Shown piece by piece: positions 24,238-33,146 of a stretch of 64,000 nucleotides of DNA. The notes beneath the pieces are model-generated. The model was not told the DNA's origin. It did no database searches and worked only from the letters and a program-made list of their open reading frames with translations. Numbering within the stretch: the first letter of the stretch is position 1; each line of letters opens with the position of its first letter. The stretch lies in the NCBI RefSeq assembly GCF_002812805.1, contig NZ_NMUM01000004.1:1-64000 (forward strand), read 5' to 3'. The position numbers were made by a program, and so were the translations under genes. The stretch comes from Microbacterium lacus. Its GTDB lineage: Bacteria; Actinomycetota; Actinomycetes; Actinomycetales; Microbacteriaceae.

Positions 24238-25977
24238 TCAGGCCGCCGTCGACACGGACTGGAGGCCCTCGACGACCTTCGCGGCGAGCTCACGAGCCGC
24301 CGCCCGGGTCGCGGGCTGCAGGTCGCGGAAGACGATGGCGCCTCCGGTAGCGAGCTGCGGGTCATACGGAACACGGAGCACATCGCGCACGCGGGTACGG
24401 AAGTGCGCCTCGAGCTCGTCTTGGCGCACGGGCGGGGTTCCGGGCGATGACATGTTGAGCACGACGATCGCGCTCCGCACGTGATCCTCGTAGCCGTTCG
24501 CCTCGAGCCACGTGAGCGTCTCGGATGCCAGTCGCGCTTCGTCGATGCTCTGACCCGCGACGACGACCAGCCGGTCGGCGCGCTCGAGTGTGGCGCCCAT
24601 AACCGAGTGCACGATGCCGGTGCCCGTATCGGTCAGCACGACCGAGTAGTAGTGGGCCGCGACTTCGGCGACCGCGCGATACTCGTCGCCGCTGAAAGCC
24701 TCGGCGATTCGCGGATCGGTATCGGATGCGAGCACGTCGAGGCGGGTCTCGTCGCGGGCGACGATGGCCGAGACGTCGTTGTATCCGCGGAGGTTTTCGC
24801 GCTCGCGCACCAGATCGCGGACCGTTCGCCCACTCCTTCGCGCGATCCGCTCGGCGAGCGTACCCCGATCGGGGTTGGCGTCGACAGCGATGACGCGGTC
24901 GTCGCGCGCGTCGGCGAGGGCCTGTCCGAGCAGCGTGGTGATGGTCGTCTTCCCGACACCGCCCTTGCGCGAAACGATCGCGACGAAGCGTGCCCCGCCG
25001 CCGGGCAGGGGGGCCGCGATCCGGCGATCCATCGCCTTGCGCGCGCGGGCGCGCTTGCTGTCACCGATGTTCAGTTTGCCGCCGGACACCGAATACAGCA
25101 GGTGCTGCCAAACGCCCTCGGGCTCGGGTCGCGTGACCTGCGCCGGGTCGAGCAGGCGGTCGGCGGTCAGCAGATCGGATGTCTCACGCTCGGCGACATC
25201 CGCGAGGTCGCCGATCCTCCGTGAGACCAGCACGGGCGCCTCGGCCTGCGTGGCGCGAGCGACCTCGCGCCGCTCGGCGGGCTGTGCAGCCCGATCGGTC
25301 TCATCGTTCATCGTCGTCTCCTTCTCGTCCGGTGCGTCGTCAACCGGTGCTTCGAGATACTCATCGTCCACGTCATCGGCATCCGACGCGTGGGTTTCCG
25401 ACGCTACGGGTTCTGACGCCGCGGGGGTCGGTTCGAACCCGGTCGGCTCGAAGCCGGTCAGCTCCACCTCATCCACAGGAACGTCATCTGTTTCGGCGTC
25501 TTCGACGTAGGTATCGGCAACCGCGAGATCTGCAGACGCGAGGCTCTCGGTAGCGAGATCTTCGGGCGCGAGGTCCTGGGTTGCACGCTCTTCAGATGCC
25601 AGCTCTTCGACAACAACCTCCGCGCCGGAGAGATCGTCTGCAGTGGATTCGTCGTCGCCGGTGGATTCTTCGTCGGCCGCGGTGGCCTCGATCGCCGCAC
25701 CCTCATTCGCGTCGGCGTCACCGTCTTCGGCGAGATCGTCACCCTCGGCGGCAGCCATTGCGGGCAGCTCGATCGTGACGAATCCGCCCTCGAAGGCGAT
25801 GTCGCCCTCGACGACGTCGTCGTCGTCATCCTCCTCTTCTGAGGGAAGAGCGATGTTGACATGTGCCGTCTGCATGCCCATCAGACCGATGCCCGACGTC
25901 TCGACCGAGGGTACGTCGTCGAGGATCCCGTTGTCCGGGTCGTCGTCGGCGCTCGGATCTTTGCCGTGAGGCGTCAC
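24238..25977 (-). CDS. MinD/ParA-like ATPase with long acidic N-terminus
   Basis: 579 aa. Residues 1 to about 270 are extremely acidic and low-complexity (Asp/Glu/Ala/Thr), with a degenerate LA-x-EDLA-type repeat around residues 130-155, and probably disordered. A basic linker (GDSKRARARKAMDRRIAAPLP) leads to the SIMIBI-class ATPase domain with deviant Walker A KGGVGKTT (K338-T345), VDANPDRGTLAERI and VVLTDTGTG. The arrangement recalls the MinD-like EspI/type VII-associated and actinobacterial positioning ATPases, but no secretion genes are nearby. GTG start 25977 has GGAG 5 nt upstream. It lies 44 bp after pyc and directly before def. Partner and role unknown. Confidence 0.8.
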   Translation of the reverse strand: MTPHGKDPSADDDPDNGILDDVPSVETSGIGLMGMQTAHVNIALPSEEEDDDDDVVEGDIAFEGGFVTIELPAMAAAEGDDLAEDGDADANEGAAIEATAADEESTGDDESTADDLSGAEVVVEELASEERATQDLAPEDLATESLASADLAVADTYVEDAETDDVPVDEVELTGFEPTGFEPTPAASEPVASETHASDADDVDDEYLEAPVDDAPDEKETTMNDETDRAAQPAERREVARATQAEAPVLVSRRIGDLADVAERETSDLLTADRLLDPAQVTRPEPEGVWQHLLYSVSGGKLNIGDSKRARARKAMDRRIAAPLPGGGARFVAIVSRKGGVGKTTITTLLGQALADARDDRVIAVDANPDRGTLAERIARRSGRTVRDLVRERENLRGYNDVSAIVARDETRLDVLASDTDPRIAEAFSGDEYRAVAEVAAHYYSVVLTDTGTGIVHSVMGATLERADRLVVVAGQSIDEARLASETLTWLEANGYEDHVRSAIVVLNMSSPGTPPVRQDELEAHFRTRVRDVLRVPYDPQLATGGAIVFRDLQPATRAAARELAAKVVEGLQSVSTAA

Positions 25978-26021
25978 TGGAACTCCGGACCTTGCAGTTG
26001 GGGGGTGGGACTTGCCCCAGA

Positions 26022-29000
26022 TTAGTGCGCCGGACGCACCACGACCAAAAGGTCACCAGCCTCGACCTGCTGGGTCGCGCCGATCGCGAGGCGCTCGATC
26101 ACGCCGTCGACGGGCGACGTGATCGCCGCTTCCATCTTCATCGCCTCGATCGAGGCGACCGCCTCCCCCGCGTGGATCGCGTCACCGACGGATGTCTTGA
26201 GCGTGACCACTCCGGAGAATGGCGCAGCGATCTGACCGGGCTTCGTCGTGTCAGCCTTCTCGGCTTGTCGAGCCTCGACGGCAATGCTCCGGTCCCGCAC
26301 GAAAACGGGACGCAGTTGACCGTTCAGCGTCGTCATGACCGTGCGCATGCCCTTGTCGTCGGCCTCGCCGATCGCCTCGAGCCCGACCAGCAGCCGCACG
26401 CCCCGCTGGATCTCGACCGCGTGCTCCTCGCCCGGCACGAGACCGTAGAGGTAGTCGGAGGTGTCCAGCAGCGACACATCCCCGAAGACCTCGCGGACCT
26501 GAGCGAACTGCCGAGTCGGCACCGGGAACAGCAGTCTGTTGAGCGCTTCGCGGCGCGCGACGGCATCGCCCGCGAGCGCTTCGGAGTCGGCCGGAGCCAA
26601 CGGTTCAACCTCGATCTTCACGGTGCGCCCGGCCAGCACGGCTGTGCGGAATGGTTCGGGCCATCCGCCCGGCAGATCTCCCAGCTCGCCCGCCATGAAT
26701 CCGACGACGGAATCCGGGATGTCGTAGTTCTGCGGATTCGCTTCGAAGTCGGCGGGGTCGGCCTTGACGGCCGCGAGGTGCAGGGCGAGGTCGCCGACGA
26801 CCTTCGACGACGGGGTCACCTTCGGAATGCGTCCGAGGATGCCGTTGGCCGCCGCGTACATGTCCTCGATCAGCTCGAAGTCATCCGCCAATCCGAGCGC
26901 GATCGCCTGCTGACGCAGGTTCGACAGTTGCCCTCCCGGAATCTCGTGACGGTAGACCCGGCCCGTGGGGCCCGGCAGACCGGACTCGAACGGGGCATAC
27001 AGGTGCCGCACGGCCTCCCAGTAGGGCTCGAGGTCCGCGACGGCGTCGAGGTCGAGCCCCGTGTCGCGCTCGGTGTGGGCGAGGGCGGCTACGAGAGACG
27101 AGAGGGACGGCTGGCTGGTGGTTCCCGCCATGGGTGCGGATGCCGCATCCACCGCGTCCGCGCCCGCCGCACTCGCGGCGAGGAGCGTCGCGAGCTGTCC
27201 ACCCGGTGTGTCGTGTGTGTGCACGTGGACCGGCAGGTCGAAGCGCTCACGCAGGGCCGACACGAGCCGCGATGCGGCCTCGGGACGCAGAAGCCCGGCC
27301 ATGTCCTTGATCGCCAGCACATGGGCACCCGCATCGACGATCTGCTCGGCGAGACGCAGGTAGTAGTCGAGCGTGTACAGGTCTTCCTTCGGGTTCAGCA
27401 GGTCGCCCGTGTAACAGACGGCCACTTCGGCGACCGTCGAACCCGTCGCCAGCACGGCATCGATCGCGGGGCGCATCTGCGCAACATCGTTGAGCGCATC
27501 GAAAATGCGGAAGATGTCGACACCCGTCGCGGCTGCCTCGCGCACGAACGCATCGGTCACCTCGATCGGGTACGGCGTGTAGCCCACCGTGTTGCGGCCG
27601 CGCAGCAGCATCTGAATGGGGATGTTGGGCAGCGCCTCGCGCAGACGCTCCAGGCGCTCCCAGGGGTCCTCCCCGAGGAAGCGCAGCGCGACGTCGTAGG
27701 TGGCCCCGCCCCACGCCTCGACCGAGAACAGGTCGGGCGTCAGGCGCGCCACGTAGGGGGCGACCGCGACAAGGTCACGCGTGCGGACACGGGTCGCCAG
27801 CAGCGACTGGTGCGCGTCGCGGAAGGTCGTGTCGGTCACGGCGAGCGGCTTCTGCTCGCGGAGCGCGCGAGCGAACCCGGTGGGCCCGAGTTCGAGCAGG
27901 CGCTGGCGTCCACCGTCCGGTGCGGGCGCACTCAGGTCGACCTTCGGCAGCTTCATCGCCGGGTCGATCGAGAGCGGATTTTCGCCGTTCGGCTTGTTGA
28001 CCGTCACATCGACGAGCCAGTTCAGCAGGCGCGTCCCGCGGTCCTTCGACTCCCGTCCCCGCAGCAGCTGGGGACGCTCGTCGATGAACGACGTCGCGAT
28101 GTCTCCCGCAACGAACGACGGGTCATCGAGCACGGCTTGCAGGAAGGGAATGTTCGTCGAGACGCCACGGATGCGGAACTCTGCCAGGGCACGTCGCGCC
28201 CGGGCGACCGCGGCCGGGAAGTCGCGCCCACGGCACGTGAGCTTCGCAAGCATCGAGTCGAAGTGAGGGCTGACCTGCGAACCGGCCGCGGTCGTTCCGC
28301 CGTCGAGGCGAATGCCGGCGCCACCAGGAGAACGGTACGTCGTGATCTTGCCCGTGTCGGGGCGGAATCCCTGCGTCGGGTCCTCGGTCGTGATGCGGCA
28401 CTGCAGCGCCGCGCCCCGCAGGCGAATGTCCTGCTGCTCGAGGCCGAGCTCGGCGAGCGTCTCGCCCGCGGCGATGCGCATCTGCGACTGGACGAGATCG
28501 ACATCCGTCACCTCTTCGGTGACCGTGTGCTCGACCTGGATGCGCGGGTTCATCTCGATGAAGACGTGCTTTCCGGCGCGCTCCCCCTCGGTGTCCACGA
28601 GAAACTCGACCGTACCGGCGTTGACGTAGCCGATCGACTCGGCGAAGGCCACGGCATCCCTGTGGAGTTGCTGGCGCAGCTCGTCGTCGAGGTTCGGCGC
28701 GGGCGCGATCTCGATGACCTTCTGGTGCCGTCGCTGCACAGAGCAGTCGCGTTCGAACAGATGGACGGTGTGCCCCTCCGCGTCGGCGAGGATCTGCACC
28801 TCGATGTGACGCGGGCGGACGACCGCCTGCTCGAGGAACATGCGCGGGTCGCCGAACGCGCTGTCGGCCTCGCGCATCGCCTCGGCCAGGGCGGGAGCGA
28901 GCTCGCCCTTGCTCTCGACTCGGCGCATCCCGCGTCCCCCGCCGCCGGCGACCGCCTTGGCGAAGAGCGGAAAACCGATGCCGTCGGCCTGCGCGAGCAG

Positions 29001-29429
29001 CTCATCGACGTCCGCGGACGCCTCGGTCGACGCGAGCACGGGCACCCCGGCGGCGATCGCGTGATGCTTGGCCGTGACCTTGTTGCCGGCCATCTCGAGC
29101 ACCCGCGCGGGCGGTCCGATGAACGCGATGCCGTTGGCGCTGGCGCGCTCGGCAAGGTCCGGATTCTCGGACAGGAATCCGTAGCCGGGATAGATCGCGT
29201 CGCATCCACTCTCGAGGGCGACGCGGATGATCTCGTCGACGTCGAGATAGGCCCGCACCGGGTGACCGCGCTCGCCGATCTCGTAGGCCTCATCGGCCTT
29301 CAGCCGGTGGAGCGAGTTGCGATCCTCGTAGGGATAGACAGCAACCGTGCGAGCGCCCACTTCATAGGCGGCCCGAAAAGCGCGGATGGCGATCTCACCA
29401 CGATTTGCGACAAGGATCTTGCGGAACAT
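26022..29429 (-). CDS. pyc: pyruvate carboxylase
   Basis: 1135-aa single-chain anaplerotic enzyme making oxaloacetate from pyruvate, bicarbonate and ATP. Domain order: biotin carboxylase N-domain (MFRKILVANRGEIAIRAFRA), ATP-grasp (GGGGRGMR, EQAVVRPRHIEVQILAD), BC C-domain, carboxyltransferase with DTTFRDAHQSLLATR and the metal-binding THDTPGG, and the biotinyl domain with EAMKMEA (biotinylated K1098). Length matches other pyruvate carboxylases. A minus-strand TAGGCT box about 43 nt upstream drives it, divergent from the ParA-like gene. The MinD-like gene and def follow in the same direction. Confidence 0.97.
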   Translation of the reverse strand: MFRKILVANRGEIAIRAFRAAYEVGARTVAVYPYEDRNSLHRLKADEAYEIGERGHPVRAYLDVDEIIRVALESGCDAIYPGYGFLSENPDLAERASANGIAFIGPPARVLEMAGNKVTAKHHAIAAGVPVLASTEASADVDELLAQADGIGFPLFAKAVAGGGGRGMRRVESKGELAPALAEAMREADSAFGDPRMFLEQAVVRPRHIEVQILADAEGHTVHLFERDCSVQRRHQKVIEIAPAPNLDDELRQQLHRDAVAFAESIGYVNAGTVEFLVDTEGERAGKHVFIEMNPRIQVEHTVTEEVTDVDLVQSQMRIAAGETLAELGLEQQDIRLRGAALQCRITTEDPTQGFRPDTGKITTYRSPGGAGIRLDGGTTAAGSQVSPHFDSMLAKLTCRGRDFPAAVARARRALAEFRIRGVSTNIPFLQAVLDDPSFVAGDIATSFIDERPQLLRGRESKDRGTRLLNWLVDVTVNKPNGENPLSIDPAMKLPKVDLSAPAPDGGRQRLLELGPTGFARALREQKPLAVTDTTFRDAHQSLLATRVRTRDLVAVAPYVARLTPDLFSVEAWGGATYDVALRFLGEDPWERLERLREALPNIPIQMLLRGRNTVGYTPYPIEVTDAFVREAAATGVDIFRIFDALNDVAQMRPAIDAVLATGSTVAEVAVCYTGDLLNPKEDLYTLDYYLRLAEQIVDAGAHVLAIKDMAGLLRPEAASRLVSALRERFDLPVHVHTHDTPGGQLATLLAASAAGADAVDAASAPMAGTTSQPSLSSLVAALAHTERDTGLDLDAVADLEPYWEAVRHLYAPFESGLPGPTGRVYRHEIPGGQLSNLRQQAIALGLADDFELIEDMYAAANGILGRIPKVTPSSKVVGDLALHLAAVKADPADFEANPQNYDIPDSVVGFMAGELGDLPGGWPEPFRTAVLAGRTVKIEVEPLAPADSEALAGDAVARREALNRLLFPVPTRQFAQVREVFGDVSLLDTSDYLYGLVPGEEHAVEIQRGVRLLVGLEAIGEADDKGMRTVMTTLNGQLRPVFVRDRSIAVEARQAEKADTTKPGQIAAPFSGVVTLKTSVGDAIHAGEAVASIEAMKMEAAITSPVDGVIERLAIGATQQVEAGDLLVVVRPAH

Positions 29430-29471
29430 GACACCTCACAGCTTCGGCGCGTCGACCTGAGTGTGTTCCAC

Positions 29472-29477
29472 AGCCTA
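29472..29477 (-). promoter_or_regulatory. -10 box of pyc
   Basis: Minus-strand TAGGCT about 43 nt before ATG 29429; GTGAGG near the start serves as ribosome site. Confidence 0.5.
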
Positions 29478-29499
29478 GGGGACGGTAACGTAGACGATT

Positions 29500-30309
29500 G
29501 TGCACGTACTCAGCGTCAGTTCCCTCAAGGGCGGGGTCGGAAAGACCACCGTGACGCTCGGGCTTGCCTCCGCGGCATTTGCTCGGGGCGTCCGAACCCT
29601 CGTCGTCGACCTCGACCCGCAGTCGGATGTCTCGACCGGCATGGATATCCAGGTGGCCGGCCGACTCAACGTCGCCGACGTACTCGGAAACCCGAAAGAA
29701 AAGGTCGTCCGCCAGGCGATCACGTCGAGCGGGTGGGCAAAGGTCCACCCCGGCACGATCGATGTGCTCATCGGCAGCCCCTCGGCCATCAACTTCGACG
29801 GTCCGCACCCGAGCGTGCGCGACGTCTGGAAGCTCGAAGAGGCGCTTGCGACGATCGAGGCCGACTACGACCTCGTCCTCGTCGATTGCGCCCCCTCGCT
29901 GAACGCCCTGACGCGAACCGCGTGGGCGGCCAGCGACCGGGTCATCGTCGTCTCCGAACCGGGCCTGTTCTCGGTCGCCGCCGCTGATCGCGCGCTGCGT
30001 GCGATCGAAGAGATCCGTCGCGGTCTCTCACCGCGACTGCAGCCCCTCGGCATCGTCGTCAACCGGGTGCGCCCGCAGTCGATCGAGCACCAGTTCCGCA
30101 TCAAGGAGCTGCGCGACATGTTCGGCCCCCTCGTCCTGTCCCCCCAGCTGCCCGAGCGCACGTCGCTGCAGCAGGCGCAGGGCGCGGCAAAGCCGCTGCA
30201 CATCTGGCCCGGCGATTCCGCCCAAGAACTCGCGGCGGACTTCGACGCGCTGCTCGACCGCGTCATGCGCACCGGCCGCATCCCCGTCCCGGGCGACGCC
30301 CGCATCTGA
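29500..30309 (+). CDS. ParA/Soj-family ATPase
   Basis: 269-aa deviant Walker ATPase: SLKGGVGKTTVTLG (residues 8-21), VDLDPQSDVSTG (A'), and VDCAPSLNALT (Walker B). It has no N-terminal DNA-binding extension and no parB gene lies next to it, so it may be an orphan positioning ATPase rather than the chromosomal ParA. GTG start 29500 has no ribosome site; a TAACGT sequence 8 nt upstream could be a leaderless -10, weaker than the others in the window. Divergent from pyc and convergent with the distal MerR gene. Confidence 0.88.
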   Translation: MHVLSVSSLKGGVGKTTVTLGLASAAFARGVRTLVVDLDPQSDVSTGMDIQVAGRLNVADVLGNPKEKVVRQAITSSGWAKVHPGTIDVLIGSPSAINFDGPHPSVRDVWKLEEALATIEADYDLVLVDCAPSLNALTRTAWAASDRVIVVSEPGLFSVAAADRALRAIEEIRRGLSPRLQPLGIVVNRVRPQSIEHQFRIKELRDMFGPLVLSPQLPERTSLQQAQGAAKPLHIWPGDSAQELAADFDALLDRVMRTGRIPVPGDARI

Positions 30310-30380
30310 GTTCGACGCACCGCGCAGCAGAAGCTGGCCAGGGCGATCCGCCGACCCAAAGTCCTCGTCTGCCCTCTGTG

Positions 30381-30452
30381 TGTCCCACTTTTTCGCTCTT
30401 GCGTCCCATTTTCCGCCGGTAACTCGCCCTCATACCGAGCGAAAGTGGGACA
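30381..30452. repeat. palindrome between the ParA-like and MerR genes
   Basis: tgtcccactttttcgctc (30381-30398) pairs with gagcgaaagtgggaca (30437-30452), with a two-T bulge and a 38-nt loop. The 212-bp convergent gap 30310-30521 holds no other visible feature. Likely works as a bidirectional 3' end hairpin. Confidence 0.7.
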
Positions 30453-30521
30453 TCGTCTGTCCGGCGGCAGCGGGTCACCGTCACATGGCGAGGCGCCCTC
30501 GCCTGCAGACCGGTGCGTTGG

Positions 30522-31067
30522 TCAGGCCGTGCGGGCCGAGCGGCGAGCGGCGAGCTCGTCGATCGTGTCGACCGTCTGCGGGCCGAACTCGACGAGCGTC
30601 GACTCCACCTCGCGCAGCACCTTGCCGACGGCGATGCCGAAGACACCCTGGCCGCGGCTGACCAGGTCGATGACCTCGTCGTTGGACGTGCAGAGATAGA
30701 CGGATGCTCCATCGCTCATCAGCGTCGTGCCCGCAAGGTCGCGGATACCCGCGGCGCGGAGCTGATCGACCGCAGTGCGAATCTGCTGCAGAGAGATCCC
30801 GGTGTCGAGAAGGCGCTTCACGAGCTTGAGCACCAGAATGTCGCGGAATCCGTAAAGTCGCTGCGATCCGGAACCGCTTGCGCCACGAACGGTCGGCTCG
30901 ACCAGTTCGGTGCGGGCCCAGTAGTCGAGCTGCCGGTACGTGATTCCCGCAGCCCGGGCGGCTACCGCGCCCTTGTAGCCGACCTCGTCGTCCATCGCCG
31001 GAAGGCCGTCCGTGAAGAGCAGATCCGAGTCGAAACGCTTCTCGTCGGCGAGTTCGCCAGCGTTCAT
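30522..31067 (-). CDS. MerR-family regulator (Rv1830-like)
   Basis: 181-aa transcription factor. Start ATG 31067 has GAGGAGG about 7 nt upstream; the longer frame to 31292 overlaps the preceding gene and was rejected. The MerR DNA-binding helix-turn-helix is ITYRQLDYWARTELVEPTVR (about 39-58), followed by the wing GSQRLYGFRD and a C-terminal domain with no metal-binding Cys cluster. In M. tuberculosis the homologous gene order is GarA (Rv1827), MerR (Rv1828), Rv1829, MerR (Rv1830); here the Rv1829-like gene is missing between the two MerR genes. Confidence 0.88.
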   Translation of the reverse strand: MNAGELADEKRFDSDLLFTDGLPAMDDEVGYKGAVAARAAGITYRQLDYWARTELVEPTVRGASGSGSQRLYGFRDILVLKLVKRLLDTGISLQQIRTAVDQLRAAGIRDLAGTTLMSDGASVYLCTSNDEVIDLVSRGQGVFGIAVGKVLREVESTLVEFGPQTVDTIDELAARRSARTA

Positions 31068-31194
31068 CGCGTCCTCCTCGCCGGGTTCCGAGACGCAGAT
31101 TCGCGGCTCATCCCCCACGCTAGGACACCCGCCGTCACCGAGCAACGACATCCGCCGCGACACGCCGGACGACCCGTCGCGAACGTCGAAGCCG

Positions 31195-31887
31195 TCACGG
31201 AAGCAACCGGGTGAGCGCGGATCGCACGAAGATGGCGCGCACCTCATCGAGGCGTCGTGCGAGCTCGGGACCCACTTCGTTCGCTCGTGCACGCGAGGGC
31301 GCGTCGGTGCGGTGGGTGAGCGGGGCCAGCGCCTGCTCGATCAACGAGACGTCACGCTCGGCGCTCTGTCGGATCGTTCGGAGGTGACGGGGTTCGATGC
31401 CGTGGCTGTCGAGCGAAACGATCGCTCGCAACAACGAGACGCTCTGATCGCCGAACGACTCCGCGGCCGGAAGGATGCCCGACGACACGGCCTCGTTGAA
31501 GAGTTGTGGCGTCGCGCCGGCAGCGCGCAACAGTTCGTCCCGGCGGTACCGGCGCCCCTGCGGGTGGATCGTGGGGGGCGGCTGCTGACCCGGGTGACTC
31601 GGGTCGCGGCCCGCATCGAGGTCACTGAGATATTCGCGGATGACGCCCAGGGGCAGGTAATGGTCGCGCTGCAACTGGAGTGCCAGCCGAAGTCGGTCGA
31701 CGTCCGCGGGAGAAAACTTGCGGTACCCGGACTCGGTGCGGGTCGGCGTGACGATGCCCTGAACTTCCAAGAAGCGAAGCTTCGATGTCGTGAGGGAGGG
31801 AAACTCCGGCGTGAGCCGAGCCAGCACCTGCCCGATACTGAGCAGTCCCGCGCCTGCCGCGGAGTTTCGAGAAAGAGCCGCGGGCAT
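31195..31887 (-). CDS. MerR-family regulator (Rv1828-like)
   Basis: 230 aa. N-terminal MerR helix-turn-helix (LLSIGQVLARLTPEFPSLTTSKLRFLEVQG, residues 15-44) with wing RTESGYRKFSPADVDRL, then an effector region without conserved Cys. ATG shares its A with the TGA of the FHA gene upstream (TGATG), so the two are translationally coupled and belong to one operon. Homologues next to GarA bind G/T-rich sites; the target here is unknown. Confidence 0.9.
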   Translation of the reverse strand: MPAALSRNSAAGAGLLSIGQVLARLTPEFPSLTTSKLRFLEVQGIVTPTRTESGYRKFSPADVDRLRLALQLQRDHYLPLGVIREYLSDLDAGRDPSHPGQQPPPTIHPQGRRYRRDELLRAAGATPQLFNEAVSSGILPAAESFGDQSVSLLRAIVSLDSHGIEPRHLRTIRQSAERDVSLIEQALAPLTHRTDAPSRARANEVGPELARRLDEVRAIFVRSALTRLLP

Positions 31888-32378
31888 CAGCCGTCCGCCG
31901 GCAACGGCAGATCGACCGGAGAGATGAAGAAGGTCAGACGGAACTTTCCGATCCGCACTTCGGCACCGTTGACGAGCAGGGCGCGATCAACGCGCTCCCC
32001 ATCGACATAGCTGCCGTTCAGCGAGCGCTGATCGACGAGCTCGAATCCTTCGGGACGTCGCGTGATTTCGGCGTGGCGACGAGAGACGGTCACGTCATCG
32101 AAGAAGATGTCTGCCTCGGGGTGGCGACCCACGGTGGCGACCTCAGAATCGAGCAGATATCGCGCACCGGCCGTCGGGCCCGACCGGACGAGCAGCAATG
32201 CCGCTCGCGCGGGGAGAGCCGAAATGGCGTCCAGTTCGGCTTGCGAGAGCTCGGAACCGAACGGGACGAACGAGAGGTCGGAATCGTGTCCGAACGTCTG
32301 GGTCGTATCGGGCGTGGAATGCGCCGGCTCTGCCTCGCGGCGCATGGCCGGGGGCGCCTGGTCTTGCTGTTCTGACAC
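31887..32378 (-). CDS. garA: GarA/OdhI-like FHA regulator of 2-oxoglutarate metabolism
   Basis: 163-aa FHA protein. Start GTG 32378 is set by GAGGAGG 5 nt upstream. The N-terminus contains DTTQTF (residues 24-29), matching the ETTSxF-type phospho-switch of GarA/OdhI, in which a Thr is phosphorylated by PknB/PknG-type kinases and then bound by the protein's own FHA domain. FHA core: TVGRHPEADI, SRRHAEI and RSLNGSYVDG. Unphosphorylated homologues inhibit 2-oxoglutarate dehydrogenase. Dihydrolipoyl dehydrogenase, a subunit of that complex, is encoded 0.8 kb away, and a PASTA kinase lies in the same window. Residue-level regulation is inferred from the motif. Confidence 0.85.
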   Translation of the reverse strand: MSEQQDQAPPAMRREAEPAHSTPDTTQTFGHDSDLSFVPFGSELSQAELDAISALPARAALLLVRSGPTAGARYLLDSEVATVGRHPEADIFFDDVTVSRRHAEITRRPEGFELVDQRSLNGSYVDGERVDRALLVNGAEVRIGKFRLTFFISPVDLPLPADG

Positions 32379-32397
32379 GCTGTCCTCCTCGCGGTCC

Positions 32398-32403
32398 AGA
32401 CTA
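32398..32403 (-). promoter_or_regulatory. -10 box of the garA-merR operon
   Basis: Minus-strand TAGTCT about 19 nt before GTG 32378, with GAGGAGG in the short leader. Confidence 0.5.
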
Positions 32404-32486
32404 GCCGATCGGATCCACGCGCGACGGGCCACGCCTTCTCCATGCAGTCTCGCCCGCACCCCGGCCGGCGCCCAGGGACCCTCGAT

Positions 32487-32492
32487 TAGTCT
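32487..32492 (+). promoter_or_regulatory. leaderless -10 box of the CopC-like gene
   Basis: TAGTCT, then CGAAGG (6 nt), then GTG 32499. The 6-nt spacing fits a transcript that begins at the start codon. Confidence 0.6.
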
Positions 32493-32498
32493 CGAAGG

Positions 32499-33083
32499 GT
32501 GAAGTCTCAGCCGCGTCGACGCCCGTCCGCCATTCGACGTCCCGGCCTCGCCGTGTTGCTGGTTGCGTTGTGCGCGTTCTTCGTCGCCGCGCCTTCCGCC
32601 GCCTTCGCGCACGACGAGTTGATCGGTAGCACCCCCGACGACGGCGAGATCGTCGAGACAGGCCCGAGCGCGATCGACCTGCGCTTCAGCGCTAATCCCC
32701 TCGAGGGCGAGGGCGCGACCGAAGTCCTCGTGATCGATCCTTCGGGTGCCGAGGTCCAGCAGGGCGACCCGATCCTCGATCGGAACGGCGTGATCCAGGA
32801 GTTGTCCGGCACCGACGAGCGCGGCACCTACAGGGTCGTCTGGCGCATCGTCTCCAGCGACGGTCACCCCATTTCGGGTGAGCTGACGTTCTCGGTCGGC
32901 GAGACATCCGTGCCCGCCGATATTCCCACGACGACCGACGCCGAAGGGGAAGATGCAACGGATGCCGGGGGCTTCGATCTCACCCCGATCTGGATCGTCG
33001 TCGGCATCGTCGTGGTCGGTCTCGGCGGCGCTGTCGTGGCCATCCTGATGGCACGGGCACGGGGCCGCAACGGCGGAGTTTGA
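32499..33083 (+). CDS. CopC-domain secreted, membrane-anchored protein
   Basis: 194 aa. A signal peptide (about 1-37, AVLLVALCAFFVAAPSAAFA) is cut just before His38 (AHDELIGSTPDDGE), the usual N-terminal copper ligand of CopC proteins. The Ig-like CopC domain continues to SSDGHPISGELTFSVG, whose His is the second conserved ligand. A Thr/Asp/Glu-rich linker leads to one C-terminal membrane helix and a short basic tail. No copD or copper ATPase is adjacent, so the copper role is a family inference. GTG start is leaderless. Confidence 0.87.
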   Translation: MKSQPRRRPSAIRRPGLAVLLVALCAFFVAAPSAAFAHDELIGSTPDDGEIVETGPSAIDLRFSANPLEGEGATEVLVIDPSGAEVQQGDPILDRNGVIQELSGTDERGTYRVVWRIVSSDGHPISGELTFSVGETSVPADIPTTTDAEGEDATDAGGFDLTPIWIVVGIVVVGLGGAVVAILMARARGRNGGV

Positions 33084-33133
33084 ACGGTACCGGAACGGGT
33101 TTTGAGCCCGGCACGGGACCCTCGCGCGGGGTC

Positions 33134-33139
33134 TAGGCT
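33134..33139 (+). promoter_or_regulatory. leaderless -10 box of lpd
   Basis: TAGGCT followed by 7 nt and ATG 33147. GAAGG is within the 7 nt but too close to the ATG for normal ribosome binding. Confidence 0.6.
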
Positions 33140-33146
33140 TGAAGGT

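Noticed and set aside
25863..29987. 1374-codon plus-strand open frame
   Set aside because: It lies antisense to pyruvate carboxylase and the MinD-like gene; composition is Arg/Asp/Gln-rich shadow coding typical of high-GC DNA and no domain is visible.
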